Positions 23,401-34,008 of a stretch of 64,000 nt of DNA are shown in pieces; the first letter of the stretch is position 1, and every line of letters begins with the position of its first letter. The notes under the pieces were generated by a model. That model was not told the origin of the DNA. It saw only the letters and a program-made list of their open reading frames with translations, and searched no databases. Source of the stretch: Zantedeschia hybrid cultivar (lineage: Eukaryota > Streptophyta > Magnoliopsida > Alismatales > Araceae). Where the stretch lies: positions 71,388,456 to 71,452,455 of the forward strand of contig JARZZO010000001.1 in the NCBI GenBank assembly GCA_030544215.1, written 5' to 3'. The position numbers and the translations under genes are program-made.

Positions 23401-26393
23401 CTTATTCTATAATAAAGGATATTTCACTTTGATGGCGGGACGGAATACAAGGTGAAATACCATGTTTTTGGGTATAGGGTGAAATAGTTTATTCAGCTAA
23501 TTCTCGCAAATAAGTTATTTTTGGCTAGAATACTAGATCTATCATATGAAACTAGCATCTGGCTTATTCCTATAATAAGGAGGTCTTATTCTGTTTAGAT
23601 TTTGCTATCAAAGAGAGGAGGGATGGAATAGTGTAGAGGAGGTTTCATACAGGTAGAAGTTGCTAAATTATGTAAATCTTTGTATTGATTGTGAAAGGGA
23701 AAACAACCCATTCAGCCCAATATGAGCCTAATGTGAGGCAGCCCAAAACGTCGAGTGGCCTGCTGATAAGGTCCACCTCGACCAGGACCCCCTAAGTTCA
23801 ACCTAAAGTCCGGTAAGTTCCGACGCTCAAAGGTCCTTGGGACACAAAAGATTTAAGTTGACTAAAGTCTCCCAAGAGCCTCCACAGGAGCATCTCAAAG
23901 AGTCGTGGTCCTCTTTTAAGGTCAAAAATATACTTCTCTCGACCTCCAACTATCTTCAAGGCCTGGAAATAAGGTTAAAGTTTACATCGATCACAAACTT
24001 ACTCGACAAGATAAGCCTAGATGACCTCGGGAGCACTCAAAGGACTCCCCCAAAGCTGTAGCCATCTCCCAAGTCGAGAATTTGCTTCTCTCGACCGTCC
24101 CAATGGTTGGACGCTAGTAGAACTATGCTCAGTTATTACTTTCCACTTAACAACAAGGGTGACCATCACGATTTTCACTAATGTAGTCTCTCGCTTTGTC
24201 TTATTTACTACATGAAAAAAAATATGCATGCCACTAAAAAGCATCTAATTCTTCAATGGTATGGCAGTATGACACATGTATTTGGGTGGGATACATGCCC
24301 CTTCGGTCGTCAATGTGAAGGCTACTCTCTTCAATTGTCCTGGAGCCGAGACAATGTATAGGTACCAACCACAGGACATATATCCTCTCTTCTATATATC
24401 TACTAAAAGAGCAATATAAATACCCAGTCAAGAGCATAGAAAGATACGCTTATTATATGTTCAAAATGCATCACCTTCCAAACTTTAAGCACTTCCTAAC
24501 CAAATGTTTCTTAAGCCCAAGACCACCCATACTCTAACTTAGGCATTGGATGGTTATCTCCTTGCCAAGAGCCAGGGGACCCCTAATGCCCTTTCCTTGT
24601 CTCTCTCGCAGGTTCAACTATCTACTCTGTGTAGGCACAAGAGGTGTGACAGCAATTGGATCCTCAATGCTACATCTACAGTTCGCTTATGTTCTCCCTA
24701 TTCTTCTTTATTTGTGGCATACGTCTAGTTCAGTTTCTCTACGTGAATAGGAAAATCTCCGGCACTAATTTTCATAGTAAAGTTGAGACAGTTTGCATGT
24801 AACGATTGTGCATCCTTTTCTTCTTTTCTTTGTCATGATCATTTCTATTTAGTGCTTCCCACTTGGGGAAACCTTGTCCTATATAACTCAATGGGTTTTG
24901 CTTGATAGGAAATTTTATGTATAGAAAGAATTATCAAGGGAAAAGCTAGACGATTATCTTGAATACCAAGAGCACTTATGCATCTATTTAAAGAATTAGT
25001 GATATTATTTGTTTTTCATTTTGAATCAAACTAGTAAAAATGCACATGCAATGCATATTAAATAAAAAGTGCATATACATTGAAGATAGAATTTAAGAAA
25101 GATTATCAATGGGAGGAACCCAAAATTTATATGAACTATTTGATAAAATAAAATACAAGGATTCTCAACTTAAGAGGTCAACATTATTGTGAAAAAAGGG
25201 GAAAAACAATAAATTCTTCCCCCCATTAACATAAAAAAGAGGTAAATGGACATAAGTTAGAGAGTGACAATTAAAATTTTCACAGTAAAATCAAAGTTCT
25301 ATCTGATTTTTGTATCTTTGTTCAGGTGCTAAATCCTCACAAATTTCGTATCTATTTAAGTCCATTAGTTAATGTCCTGTTTGGGTGGAGCATTAACTTT
25401 GACATTATTAGTTTTGATATTGATATTATTAAGATATACGTTAATGATAAAATTAAATATTGGAAGAACATAGAGGAGGACAACTGGAGGAGAAAGAAAG
25501 AATTAGATGTGAAAATAGAGGGGAGAGGAGGTCTTTAGAATTAGAGGTGGAAAGAAAGAGGAAAGGTGCAAGTTAAACAACGATGAATTGCTTAGGTTCA
25601 TTTTGATAACAGAGCAAGGCCTGGCATAAGACCTGGTATTTTATTTAACCCACTTATTCTAGTTTGATGAATAGGGTATCATATTTTGCGTGGGTCCTGT
25701 GCAGGGATGAGTTATTTTTAGAATACATAGAATAAGTCATTCTAAGTTAAAAAATGCAAAAGTATCACTTTAATTAGTATAAATTAAAGTCTTTTAAATT
25801 AAAAGACTTTTTCTACATAAATAATCTTCCTTAACTAATTCCGTTATCAAAGTAACCTAGAGTTTGAAATTGAAATAGCAGATAGAAAATCTTAGACGTT
25901 ATCAAATTCCATTTATCATTAGTCGACGTAATATTCTATCAATTAGAGTTCAAAATCAATCAATAAACTGACTCAAATCTCAGCCAAACACGGCCTATCC
26001 CAAACCGTCAATGGCATGCACAGGATCCGGGGGGGTTTAATGCCCAGGTACATTGAACTAAACTCCATAGTCATGTTGTCTGGAATTTACTGTAGAGGGA
26101 GAAAAGAATCATGAAAATCAATTTCAAAAGAAGAGTACTTGCTGCACCACTTTAAGTACAGCAAGAATGACGGAGAATGCATCCTCTAATCTGGAAACGT
26201 TATATATGCATCCCCGTGTGCCCTTGCAATGTCGAGTTCAGCGCACGTGAATATACATAGGTGTCTCTACAAAACTTACGCCTAAAAATATATACATACT
26301 CTCGAGAGTAAGTACACATGGGAGACATATACGTGATGTCTCTTGGTTGAAAGACGTATTCCATGTCATCTTTGGCATCCGAAGTTGTGGAAT
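20408..26393. other. Six-kb intergenic region
   Basis: The first 600 bases carry the racemase promoter side, with a CT microsatellite near 20874-20886. From 21000 on the DNA is AT-rich without convincing genes; short open frames lack family resemblance and coding composition. Phrases such as GAGTTATTCTAATTTGCTTATT near 23380 resemble the MITE at 25593 and may mark a second, decayed copy. Confidence 0.5.
25593..25859. mobile_element. MITE-like element
   Basis: The left end reads TAGGTTCATTTTGATAACAG and the right end, inverted, TAGGTTACTTTGATAACGG, giving an imperfect inverted repeat of about 20 bp around 267 bp of AT-rich, non-coding DNA. If the outer TA is the target duplication the element would fit a Tc1/mariner-type (Stowaway) mode, but the ends do not match the classic Stowaway consensus. 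Superfamily left open. Confidence 0.6.
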
Positions 26394-26412
26394 AAGTATT
26401 TCTCATCTCAGA

Positions 26413-27808
26413 AGAGAGTCCCTACAACTGAAGCAAGGACCCTCCTGAGGAACTGTCGCAGGCTTTCCGACAGAATCTTCGTCTTCTTGGAGGAACATGC
26501 ATCTTCTTCGACGACGGCAATTCGGGTGGGGGGAGCTCCACCCGGGAACACCCTCCCCCCCCCCCCCCTTCTTAGGTGTTTATTTTTCTCCTCCTCCCTT
26601 TCTTCCTCTGGTCCTCCTCCCCCCCTTTTCATCTTCTCCAACCTTCACATCTCCTCCAAGGCACCGCCTCCCTTCACCTTCCGTTGGCCACCCGGCGAAC
26701 TCCTTCACTTGCTTCTGCGACCTCCGAACCTCCCATTTATCTCCTGCTTCCTTGAAAAGCTCCGGCATCCCGTTTTTGTACTCCTTTTTGTTGGCTTGCC
26801 CTTTGGCAACCTTGGGATCTGCTGGTTAGGCGCATCTCGGCTTAGTACCTACTGCCCTTGCCATTACTTTTGTTTTTGTTCCCCCTTCCCTTGCCACCAC
26901 CTTCCTTTGTCTTGTTTTGTTTTTTGTTTGTGTAGAATCTGGCAACTTGGATGTCTTTGGTTGTCCCTTGCAATGTTGTGGTGATTTGCTTGTTCAGTGC
27001 TGATCTCCGTCTGAAATCTTGGAGATGGATTTTAGGGTTTAAGATCTCGCGCTTCATCCGTACGTCTTGTCAACGCACGTATCTGTGCCCGCCCTTTTAT
27101 ACTGCTCAAATGTTGCAATTTCTTCGACAAATTTTCATCGGCTCCTTCGTGGAAGAATTTGTTTCTTCTCCAAGCCTGCTCCTCTCCATGGTGCTTTCTG
27201 TTGAAGTTTAGTCCTATATCGGATTCTCTATGGGCGCCTTCCCTCTATATATGTTGAGGATTCTCTCAACCCAATACCTAGGTTTTGAGTTCGAGTTTGG
27301 GCCTCTTTAACATAGTATCAGAGCGGGCCTTTCCTGATGGGCTGTTATATTTCACCCGATCCGTTCATAGCGTCAATTATATCGTAACCATTCGGATTTG
27401 GCGCCAGAAAGGGTGTTGAAGTTTAGTCCTATATCGGATTCTCTATGGACACCTTCCCTCTATATATGTTGAGGATTCCCTCAACTTAATACCTAGGTTT
27501 TGAATTTGAGTTCGGGCCTCTTTAACACTTTCCAAGGGACCTTAACAGAGGTTCTCCAAGACTGCTCCGACATGGTGGTGTTCATCCTTATCCGCCGGCT
27601 TTTGCCTTGTGTATTTTGTGGCTATGTTGCGGGTTCTATCTTTGTATTATGTGCTCTTGGATTTGTGCCCCTGCTTCAGAATTTTTTGTCCTTCCGTATC
27701 TCTTTGTATCCATCTATATCTCTTAATATCTCCGTCTATGTATACCTCTGTACTACCGTCTTTTTTATGGAATGAATTATAATAGTTTTTATTGGTCCAA
27801 AAAAAAAG
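26413..27808 (+). mobile_element. Retroposed insertion (probably LINE-derived) with 19-bp target duplication
   Basis: AAGTATTTCTCATCTCAGA at 26394-26412 recurs at 27809-27827 with one change (CTGAGA). The right copy is directly preceded by an A run (about 27799-27808), and the text before it, GAATTATAATAGTTTTTATT, looks like a plant LINE 3' end. These are hallmarks of target-primed reverse transcription. The 5' half is CT-rich with open but non-conserved frames, like a LINE 5' UTR; no reverse transcriptase motifs are present, so it may be an internally deleted LINE or a retrocopy of a transcript. A TRIM was later inserted at 27199. Confidence 0.72.
27199..27527 (+). mobile_element. Complete TRIM retrotransposon nested in retroposon
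   Basis: Two 114-bp LTRs (27199-27312 and 27414-27527) begin TGTTGAAGTTTAGTCC and end CTCTTTAACA, with about eight differences by eye. Directly after the 5' LTR comes TAGTATCAGAGC (27313-27324), a primer-binding site for initiator tRNA-Met with one change from TGGTATCAGAGC. AGAAAGGG just before the 3' LTR is the polypurine tract. CTTTC flanks both ends (27194-27198, 27528-27532). The internal part is only 101 bp and codes for nothing. The LTR start shares an AGTCC..ATCGGAT phrase with the TRIM at 1541-1852. Confidence 0.94.
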
Positions 27809-28005
27809 AAGTATTTCTCATCTGAGAAACCTTTCTCCGGTGAGGGGCCTTCACAAGGTCAAGATCGCCTCCTTCGAATCTAACGGCACAGAAATCTCGA
27901 GTAACGGCTATATAAATGCTGTAAAAATCGTCGTTTTTTAACCCCTTTTACGCTCCTTTAATTGTGTCCTCCTCCCAAGCTTGGGGGAGCAGCTTCTGCA
28001 TCTCC

Positions 28006-31000
28006 ATGGCGTTGCGACCACCCTTGCACTTGCCTGCGTTCTTCTTCTTCTTCTCCGTCCTGCTCGCACTCTCGTGCTCTTCCCGGATTGCCTCCTCTCG
28101 GATGTGAGTTCTTCTTATCCTCTGATCCATCCTTGTTTCTTGTGGCGGTCTTAGCTTGCCCATCATGTCACTATTCGAGAATTCCTCGCCGTTCTTGTTT
28201 GGGAGTCCGAGAGAGGGTGCGACGGGCTCGACGGGTTTTGTTCTGCTTTCCCGTCGAATTCTTCGTTCCTTTTTCTTACCTGGGAATTTCCCGTGGACAG
28301 GGGTGGGAGTGTTGCCGAAATATGTGAGCTTTCCTAGGGCTGCGTCATGTAAGGAGACGAAAGAAGGGATCTTGGAAGAGGGAACCATTGTTGGATGCCG
28401 GGTGGGAATGGGGTCCCTCCGTTGTGGATCCGTCCAAAATAGTGGTTTTCTTCGTCATTCTGGGGGGCGAATTCGCTTCATGGGATTGGTATGATCTACC
28501 CAAAAAAAAAAAAAAAAAAAAGCTTCATGGGTTGCTCGCCCCTGTTCCCGATTTTGTTTCCGTCTTAGTTCTTGCCATTCATCTTGGTTGGTTCTCTTTG
28601 TGTGTGTGTGAAAGAGAGGGGTTGGGATAGCTGTTTGCAAAGCACATAAGATGGTTTTGTTTTGCTGACAGGAATGACACGGCAGCATGTTCTTGTGAGA
28701 TTCTGGAGTGTTCTAGGAGAGTAAAATAAAATATTGCAATCTTTCGGAACTCTTGTTCAAAATAAAATAATTGCAAATCTTTCGGAATCCATTGAATAAG
28801 AGTTCATTTCTGCGTGCATGGAATGGGCATCCCATGTCCACCCTGAATCTGGCTTAGGGAGAGTTGGGGTCTTGTGAGTTAGCTTACTAGTCACTGCATG
28901 ATGGGATGAAATCTTGTCATTGCGCTGGCTTTTGTGTAAAATGGATTGCCATTTTCCAAAATGTAGTTGAAGTCGAATTGCTCACATGATTGATTTTGGA
29001 CAGCATGACAAAGAAGGAAGCAAACAAATAGTTGTGGTTCCTTGGAGCGTGTACTCATCTGGGGCTCAGAGTTACTGTACTTGGAATCTAGATGAGTTCA
29101 TGGTCAAATTGTAGCATGCATGAAAGATGCAACGACTCGTGTTCAACTTTTTTAAAGCACTTCACGGAATGTCTCTTCCCTCTCCTGAGGGATACAATTT
29201 TGTCATGGTTCTTTCTAACAAATTTATGGAAACAATGAATTTGCACACTTTCTATATGTGCAATACGTGTTGTGTTCAAATACAGAAAAAAAAGTGTCAT
29301 CATTTTACTGAACTCAATTCTGAAGCAAATCCTCATGGTTGATCAGTTTATCAACACATCGTTTCCCCATAAGGTCAGAGTCCACAAGGATTTGATCTTA
29401 GGATCCAACCAACCACCAACTGCAATGTGAGTTGCATAAAGTCACATAGAAAGAGTTTCATGCATGTTTGTTTGTTTTGAGGGGATCTTGCAAAGTTTTA
29501 TTTGGATTGTACTAAATAGATTACTTAATTTTGAATTTTAATTTGTGCAGCATAAATTGCCCTGTAAGTCAGTTATCTGATTCATACTGTGTGTTACAGA
29601 ACCTGTCAGATCCAAGTAGATTGATTAATATATGTTATGTTTCTGGATATTGTGGAGCCTTCCTCTAGTTTATTTTGGAAAAACGTTATTACAGAACTTG
29701 TCATACCCAAATATATTGCTTAATATATGCTATATTTCTGGATACTGTGAAGCCTTCCTCTAGTTTATTCTGGAAAAACGTTTTAGGCATTATATTTTGC
29801 GTTTATATTTTGTCCTAATGTTTTTAGTGTAGTTCACTTTATAGAATGGACTTCCCTTCACTGTTTGTTCTACAAATCAGATTTTAGGAGTTTCATTAGG
29901 TGAAAAAAGGCTGTTCTTTTTATTTACCTTTACCATTACGTTGACTGATATTTCTTCACAGGATAGAATTGACATCTGATGAAGCAAGGCAGAGACCTCT
30001 CTTGCAAGCGAATCACTCTGGTCCTCCCAATAGAATTGATCCAAGTAAAGTAGTCCAGCTCTCAGGAAAACCTAGGTCAGTGAATTTGGGGATAGCTTAT
30101 CTATGATCACTTGTCATCAAATGTTACTTCCTTTCACAAGACTTTGGTGCACAACTTGTGGATTTCTCATGTTTAGCTGGAAGTTTTGTGTCCAATACGC
30201 CATAGGAGGAGAATATTTCAGTATCACTGTGAGCATTCGCTTGACTTTGCTGCTTTGACCATAGGGTCTACTTATATGAAGGTTTTCTCTCTGACGAGGA
30301 GTGTGACCACCTTATTTCATTGGTAATTTCTTACTCTATCATTCACATGGTTTTAGTTACGACTAACATCAGTTCTTAGACTTGATGTTCTTGATGTTAG
30401 GCACGTGGCAAGCTAGAGAAGTCTATGGTGATAGATGATGTTGGAGGAAATAGTATATTGAACAGAGCTCGTACAAGCTCTGGAATGTTTGTGCCTAGAG
30501 GTCTGGTGAGCGACTCTTGTGGTAACTTTCTTTCCATTGTGATATTAATTGGCTTGATAACAAAGGAAAAAGGCACTGCACCAGTATGGTTATAATAAAT
30601 ATAATCATTTTTGTTGCTTGCTTTCCAAAAGGATGACATAGTCAAAAGGATTGAAGAAAAAATTTCAGCTTGGACTTTTCTTCCGATAGGTATCTCTTCT
30701 TGACAGATGTGGCTTTTATTGCATTTTCAATGTTTCTCTTTTTGCCTGCCGCCGCATACTGCCCTGCCTGTGTTACAGAAAATGGAGAGTACATGCAGAT
30801 ACTGCATTATGGTGTCAATGAAAGTTATGAACCACATCATGACACCTATTATGACCAGAATATGTTGGCAGTTGGTGGCCATCGAATAGCAACAGTTCTG
30901 ATGTATCTGTCCAATGTTACTCGAGGTGGTGAGACGATCTTCCCTATGTCACAGGTGAGCAAACTTATTTCTTCTTTCTGAGTTAGGACCTTTCACTCTT

Positions 31001-31475
31001 TTGCTTAAAAAAGCAAGATAGAATGAACAAAAGGATGAGTTCTGCAGTCGGTTGTGGACTTTGCTGGTTCATTATCTTTACTAACCCCGCAGATTTCTTG
31101 CTTGCACAGATGAAAGATAGACAAGTGAAGGATGGCACATGGTCTCCCTGCGCGTCAACCGGTTACGCAGTGAAACCCATCAGAGGAAATGCACTTCTCT
31201 TCTTCAATCTTTATCTTGATGCCACACCTGATGAACATAGTCTCCATGGGGGCTGCATGGTGTTGGAGGGAGAGAAGTGGTCTGCAACCAAATGGATCCA
31301 TGTGAGAGGCTTTAATATAACGAAGGCCGCGCCTGGATCAGATGCTGAGTGCACAGATGAGGACGACAACTGCCCCCAGTGGGCTGCTATAGGAGAATGC
31401 CAACGCAATCCCGTCTACATGTTGGGGACTCCTGACTACTATGGCTCCTGCAGGAAGAGCTGCGGCGCTTGCTAG
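28006..31475 (+). CDS. P4H: Prolyl 4-hydroxylase with C-terminal ShKT domain
   Basis: Seven exons, 28006-28103, 29962-30075, 30265-30322, 30401-30505, 30632-30689, 30779-30954 and 31110-31475, join in frame to 324 residues. The N terminus is a hydrophobic signal anchor (residues 11-24), predicting a type II protein of the ER/Golgi. The 2-oxoglutarate/Fe(II) dioxygenase core is complete: the iron ligands are His164 and Asp166 in YEPHHD and His249 in SLHGGC, and Lys264 in SATKWIHV binds 2-oxoglutarate. Family blocks RTSSGMF, ILHYG, GGHRIATVLMYLSN and GGETIFP are intact. Residues 284-324 carry six cysteines in the ShKT pattern ending SCRKSCGAC. Such enzymes hydroxylate proline in extensins and arabinogalactan proteins. 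The first intron (1.86 kb) holds a small tandem duplication and a micro-insertion. The linker between GGETIFP and the TGYAVKP block looks shorter than in some relatives. Confidence 0.94.
28485..28521 (+). mobile_element. Very short retroposed 3' tail
   Basis: GCTTCATGGG occurs at 28475-28484 and again at 28522-28531. Between the copies lie only ATTGGTATGATCTACCC and about 20 A. A short unique 3' end, an A tail and a direct target repeat are what an extremely 5'-truncated LINE or SINE insertion leaves. It lies in P4H intron 1. Confidence 0.65.
29594..29783. repeat. Tandem duplication, 95-bp unit, in P4H intron 1
   Basis: Two adjacent copies begin TTACAGAACYTGTCA at 29594 and 29689, and both end with CTTCCTCTAGTTTATT and GGAAAAACGTT. 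Roughly a dozen differences separate them by eye, so the duplication is not recent. Confidence 0.85.
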
Positions 31476-31852
31476 CAGTCCCTGTCTTCTCTCTCAGGAC
31501 AAACAGGAATCGTGTGGACAGGCGGCCATACTTGTTTTTTCCTCCCACTGAGATGAAATAGACCTCACTGTATGAAAGCCTAATGAGCAGCATTTGTCTC
31601 CCTCCTATTTGTGTGTGATTGTCTTGTGTGAGGAAAAGAGAACCCAGTGCTTTTAAATGTTTTGCTGTTCCATAGAATGTCTTATGTGGCATGTATTGCA
31701 GACTTGCACTCAGCACCCTACGCAACGGCAACAGTCACTTGGTTCACTTCTTAACAGGGCTCTGTAACCTGTGTTGGCCTCCCGTTCGGCCCAACTATGC
31801 TCAGTTCGGCATGTTATAAAACATTATTATGTAATAAGAGTAGACAATAGAG

Positions 31853-32765
31853 AACTTGAGGGTGTCCTTTTTTGCTGCTTGAAGAGCCCCAGATCTCAAT
31901 AAATCAAGGTGTGAGAGACCGTTAGTTTGAGGAATGGTAGTATATCATGTTCCTTTGAGGCATAACATGTCACCTTGAGTTACCATCATCAAGAGCAAGA
32001 ATCAAATTAAAGGAATGGAAGAAGTGGATCCGCATTTCATCCATAATCTACACGTATATAATAATTTTATGTAAGAAAATATTTATCTAATTCCATTCCA
32101 CTTTTTGAAGTTGCAACTATTCATTGGCAAGAATTAAGTTCTCACATGTAAATGCTCAATATCTAACTAGGCTTAAAATTTTAATCCTGATGTAGAGTTT
32201 CTTGGATTTTCTTATATCTTGCGGGATTATCTCTGATGGGTTGAACGTGAGAGTGTCCTCTTTTGCTACTTGAAGAGCCCCAGATCTCAATAAATCAAGA
32301 TGTGAGAGCCCCCTACTCTGAGGAATGGTAGTGTATCATGTTCCTTTGAGGCATAACATGCCACCTTGAGGTACCATCATTTCGACCAAGATTCAAACCC
32401 AAGGACTAGAAGAAGTAGATCCATATTTCATCTATATCTACACATCTATAGTAACTTTATGTAAGAAAATATTTATCCAACTCCATTCTATTTTTTGAAG
32501 TTGCAACTATTCGTTGGCAAAAATTAAGTTCTTACATATAAATGCTCAATATCTAACTAGGCTTAAAATTTTGATCATGATCTAGTGCTTTTCAGATTTT
32601 CTTGTTTCTTGTGGGATTATCTCTGATGGGTTGAACGTGAAGGTGTCCTTTTTTGATGCTTGAAGGGCCCCGGATCTCAATAAATCAAGACGCCCGTTAG
32701 TTCGAGGAATGGTAGTATATGATGCTCCTTTGAGGCATAATATGCCACCTTGAGTTACCATCATG
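31853..32765. repeat. Tandem repeat, 390-bp period, 2.3 copies
   Basis: The phrase GTGTCCTYTTTTG starts at 31862, 32253 and 32643, periods of 391 and 390. Each unit continues with GAAGAGCCCCAGATCTCAAT or a variant, GAGGAATGGTAGT, CCTTTGAGGCATAA and a long AT-rich half; the third copy stops at about 32765. Differences among copies are moderate. The unit length is compatible with a satellite monomer, but only this local cluster is visible. Confidence 0.9.
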
Positions 32766-33372
32766 ATTTTTTCCTTGAATTAATCTATTTTTTTATTTAA
32801 ATTTAGCCTTTCGAGGCAACAGTTGGAGAAATGTCGCATGCTTACGGCACCTAAAAGAAATGGGACACGTTAATATTTCTCTTTTTGTTTTAAAGGTCTA
32901 TCCATATCACCATATGTCTTTCTTATTCCGATTTTAAAAAATTTTAAACTTGATTTAATAACGGAATAAGTCTAAAATAAAGGATATAAGAGAGTTCAAG
33001 TTCCAAAAGATTTAAAATTTTATCTGGTTACTTAAAGAAAATAAAATATGATCCAAATCCTACATGAATTGAGATAAAGACTAGATATAATCCGTGTTCT
33101 AGCAAATTATGTAAGCACAGATTTAAGTAGATATCTATGACAAGTTAGATATTTCTTCCACTTTTTATTCACCTCCCGCAAAAGTAAATTTAATTATTGA
33201 AGAATAAGAATTCTTATTTAATATAGAATAATATTTAATCTACTAAATTAAAATTAGATTAAAAATAGTACATATATTCTATTTTTTTTTTTATTACGTT
33301 ATCAAACTCGGGCCTAGTGCATATGCATTATCTTGACCACTACACTGCATATATTTTGGGTCAGTGGCACAT

Positions 33373-33694
33373 TGGCCCTGTTTAGATGCAACTGAAGAGA
33401 ATATGAATAAGTTTATCACAGACGCATTTATCATAAGCTCTTTATAATGAACATGTTTTTAATAAACTCATGTTTGGTTGTTTTACATAAATTTAAGTCA
33501 GTTTATGGTAAATCTGAAAGAGACTCAAGTATAAACCAACTTCAAATAGGTCTATGAAAAATGTATTTATAAGACTGTTTTGAGTTTATAATAAATTCAA
33601 GTAAACTTATTTTTTAACCATCCGAACTAATGTTACGATGAAAAACGTGTTTACCGTAAACATAAACCTGTTTTTTGCTGCATCCAAACAGACT
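33373..33694. mobile_element. MITE-like element with CTGTTT-ATGCA termini
   Basis: The left end reads GGCCCTGTTTAGATGCAAC; the right end inverted reads AGTCTGTTTGGATGCAGC. Inside are several AATAAACTCA/TGAGTTTAT phrases. The ends resemble PIF/Harbinger or hAT MITEs. I could not fix an unambiguous target duplication. The interval 19280-19580 shares similar internal phrases and may be a relative. Confidence 0.5.
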
Positions 33695-34008
33695 TATTGT
33701 GTCTGATAAGTAAAAATGCACTGTAGTCCTTGATGACTTGTCTTGACATCTTCTTATTAGTTGGACATAATGTACTCAGGAAGATCTATTCTCTATTTGT
33801 TCCCTTTTTAAGCAGTGGTAAAAATGTAGTCACTAAAAAAAAGAAAAAAAAGAGAGGAAAACACACACACACACACAAGGGAACAAGTGTCAAAGCGTGT
33901 AAGTTTGCATTGTTCCAGGTCGGGTTTATTTAAGCGCCGGTCTCAAGGGCCTTCCCTTTTTCCACCTGCTCGTTCTTCGACCCTGCGGCTGCTCTCTTTG
34001 TTCCGAGG

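Larger units (their letters stand above)
31476..34008. other. Intergenic region between P4H and CBR
   Basis: The first few hundred bases hold the P4H 3' UTR. The 390-bp tandem repeat (31853-32765) follows, then AT-rich DNA, a MITE-like element at 33373-33694, an A-rich/CA microsatellite near 33836-33880, and the GC-rich CBR leader from about 33920. No gene is seen. Confidence 0.55.

Noticed and set aside
26343..27211. Open frames of 213 and 110 codons in CT-rich DNA
   Set aside because: They lie in a retroposed, pyrimidine-rich segment, overlap in several frames equally well and show no family motif.
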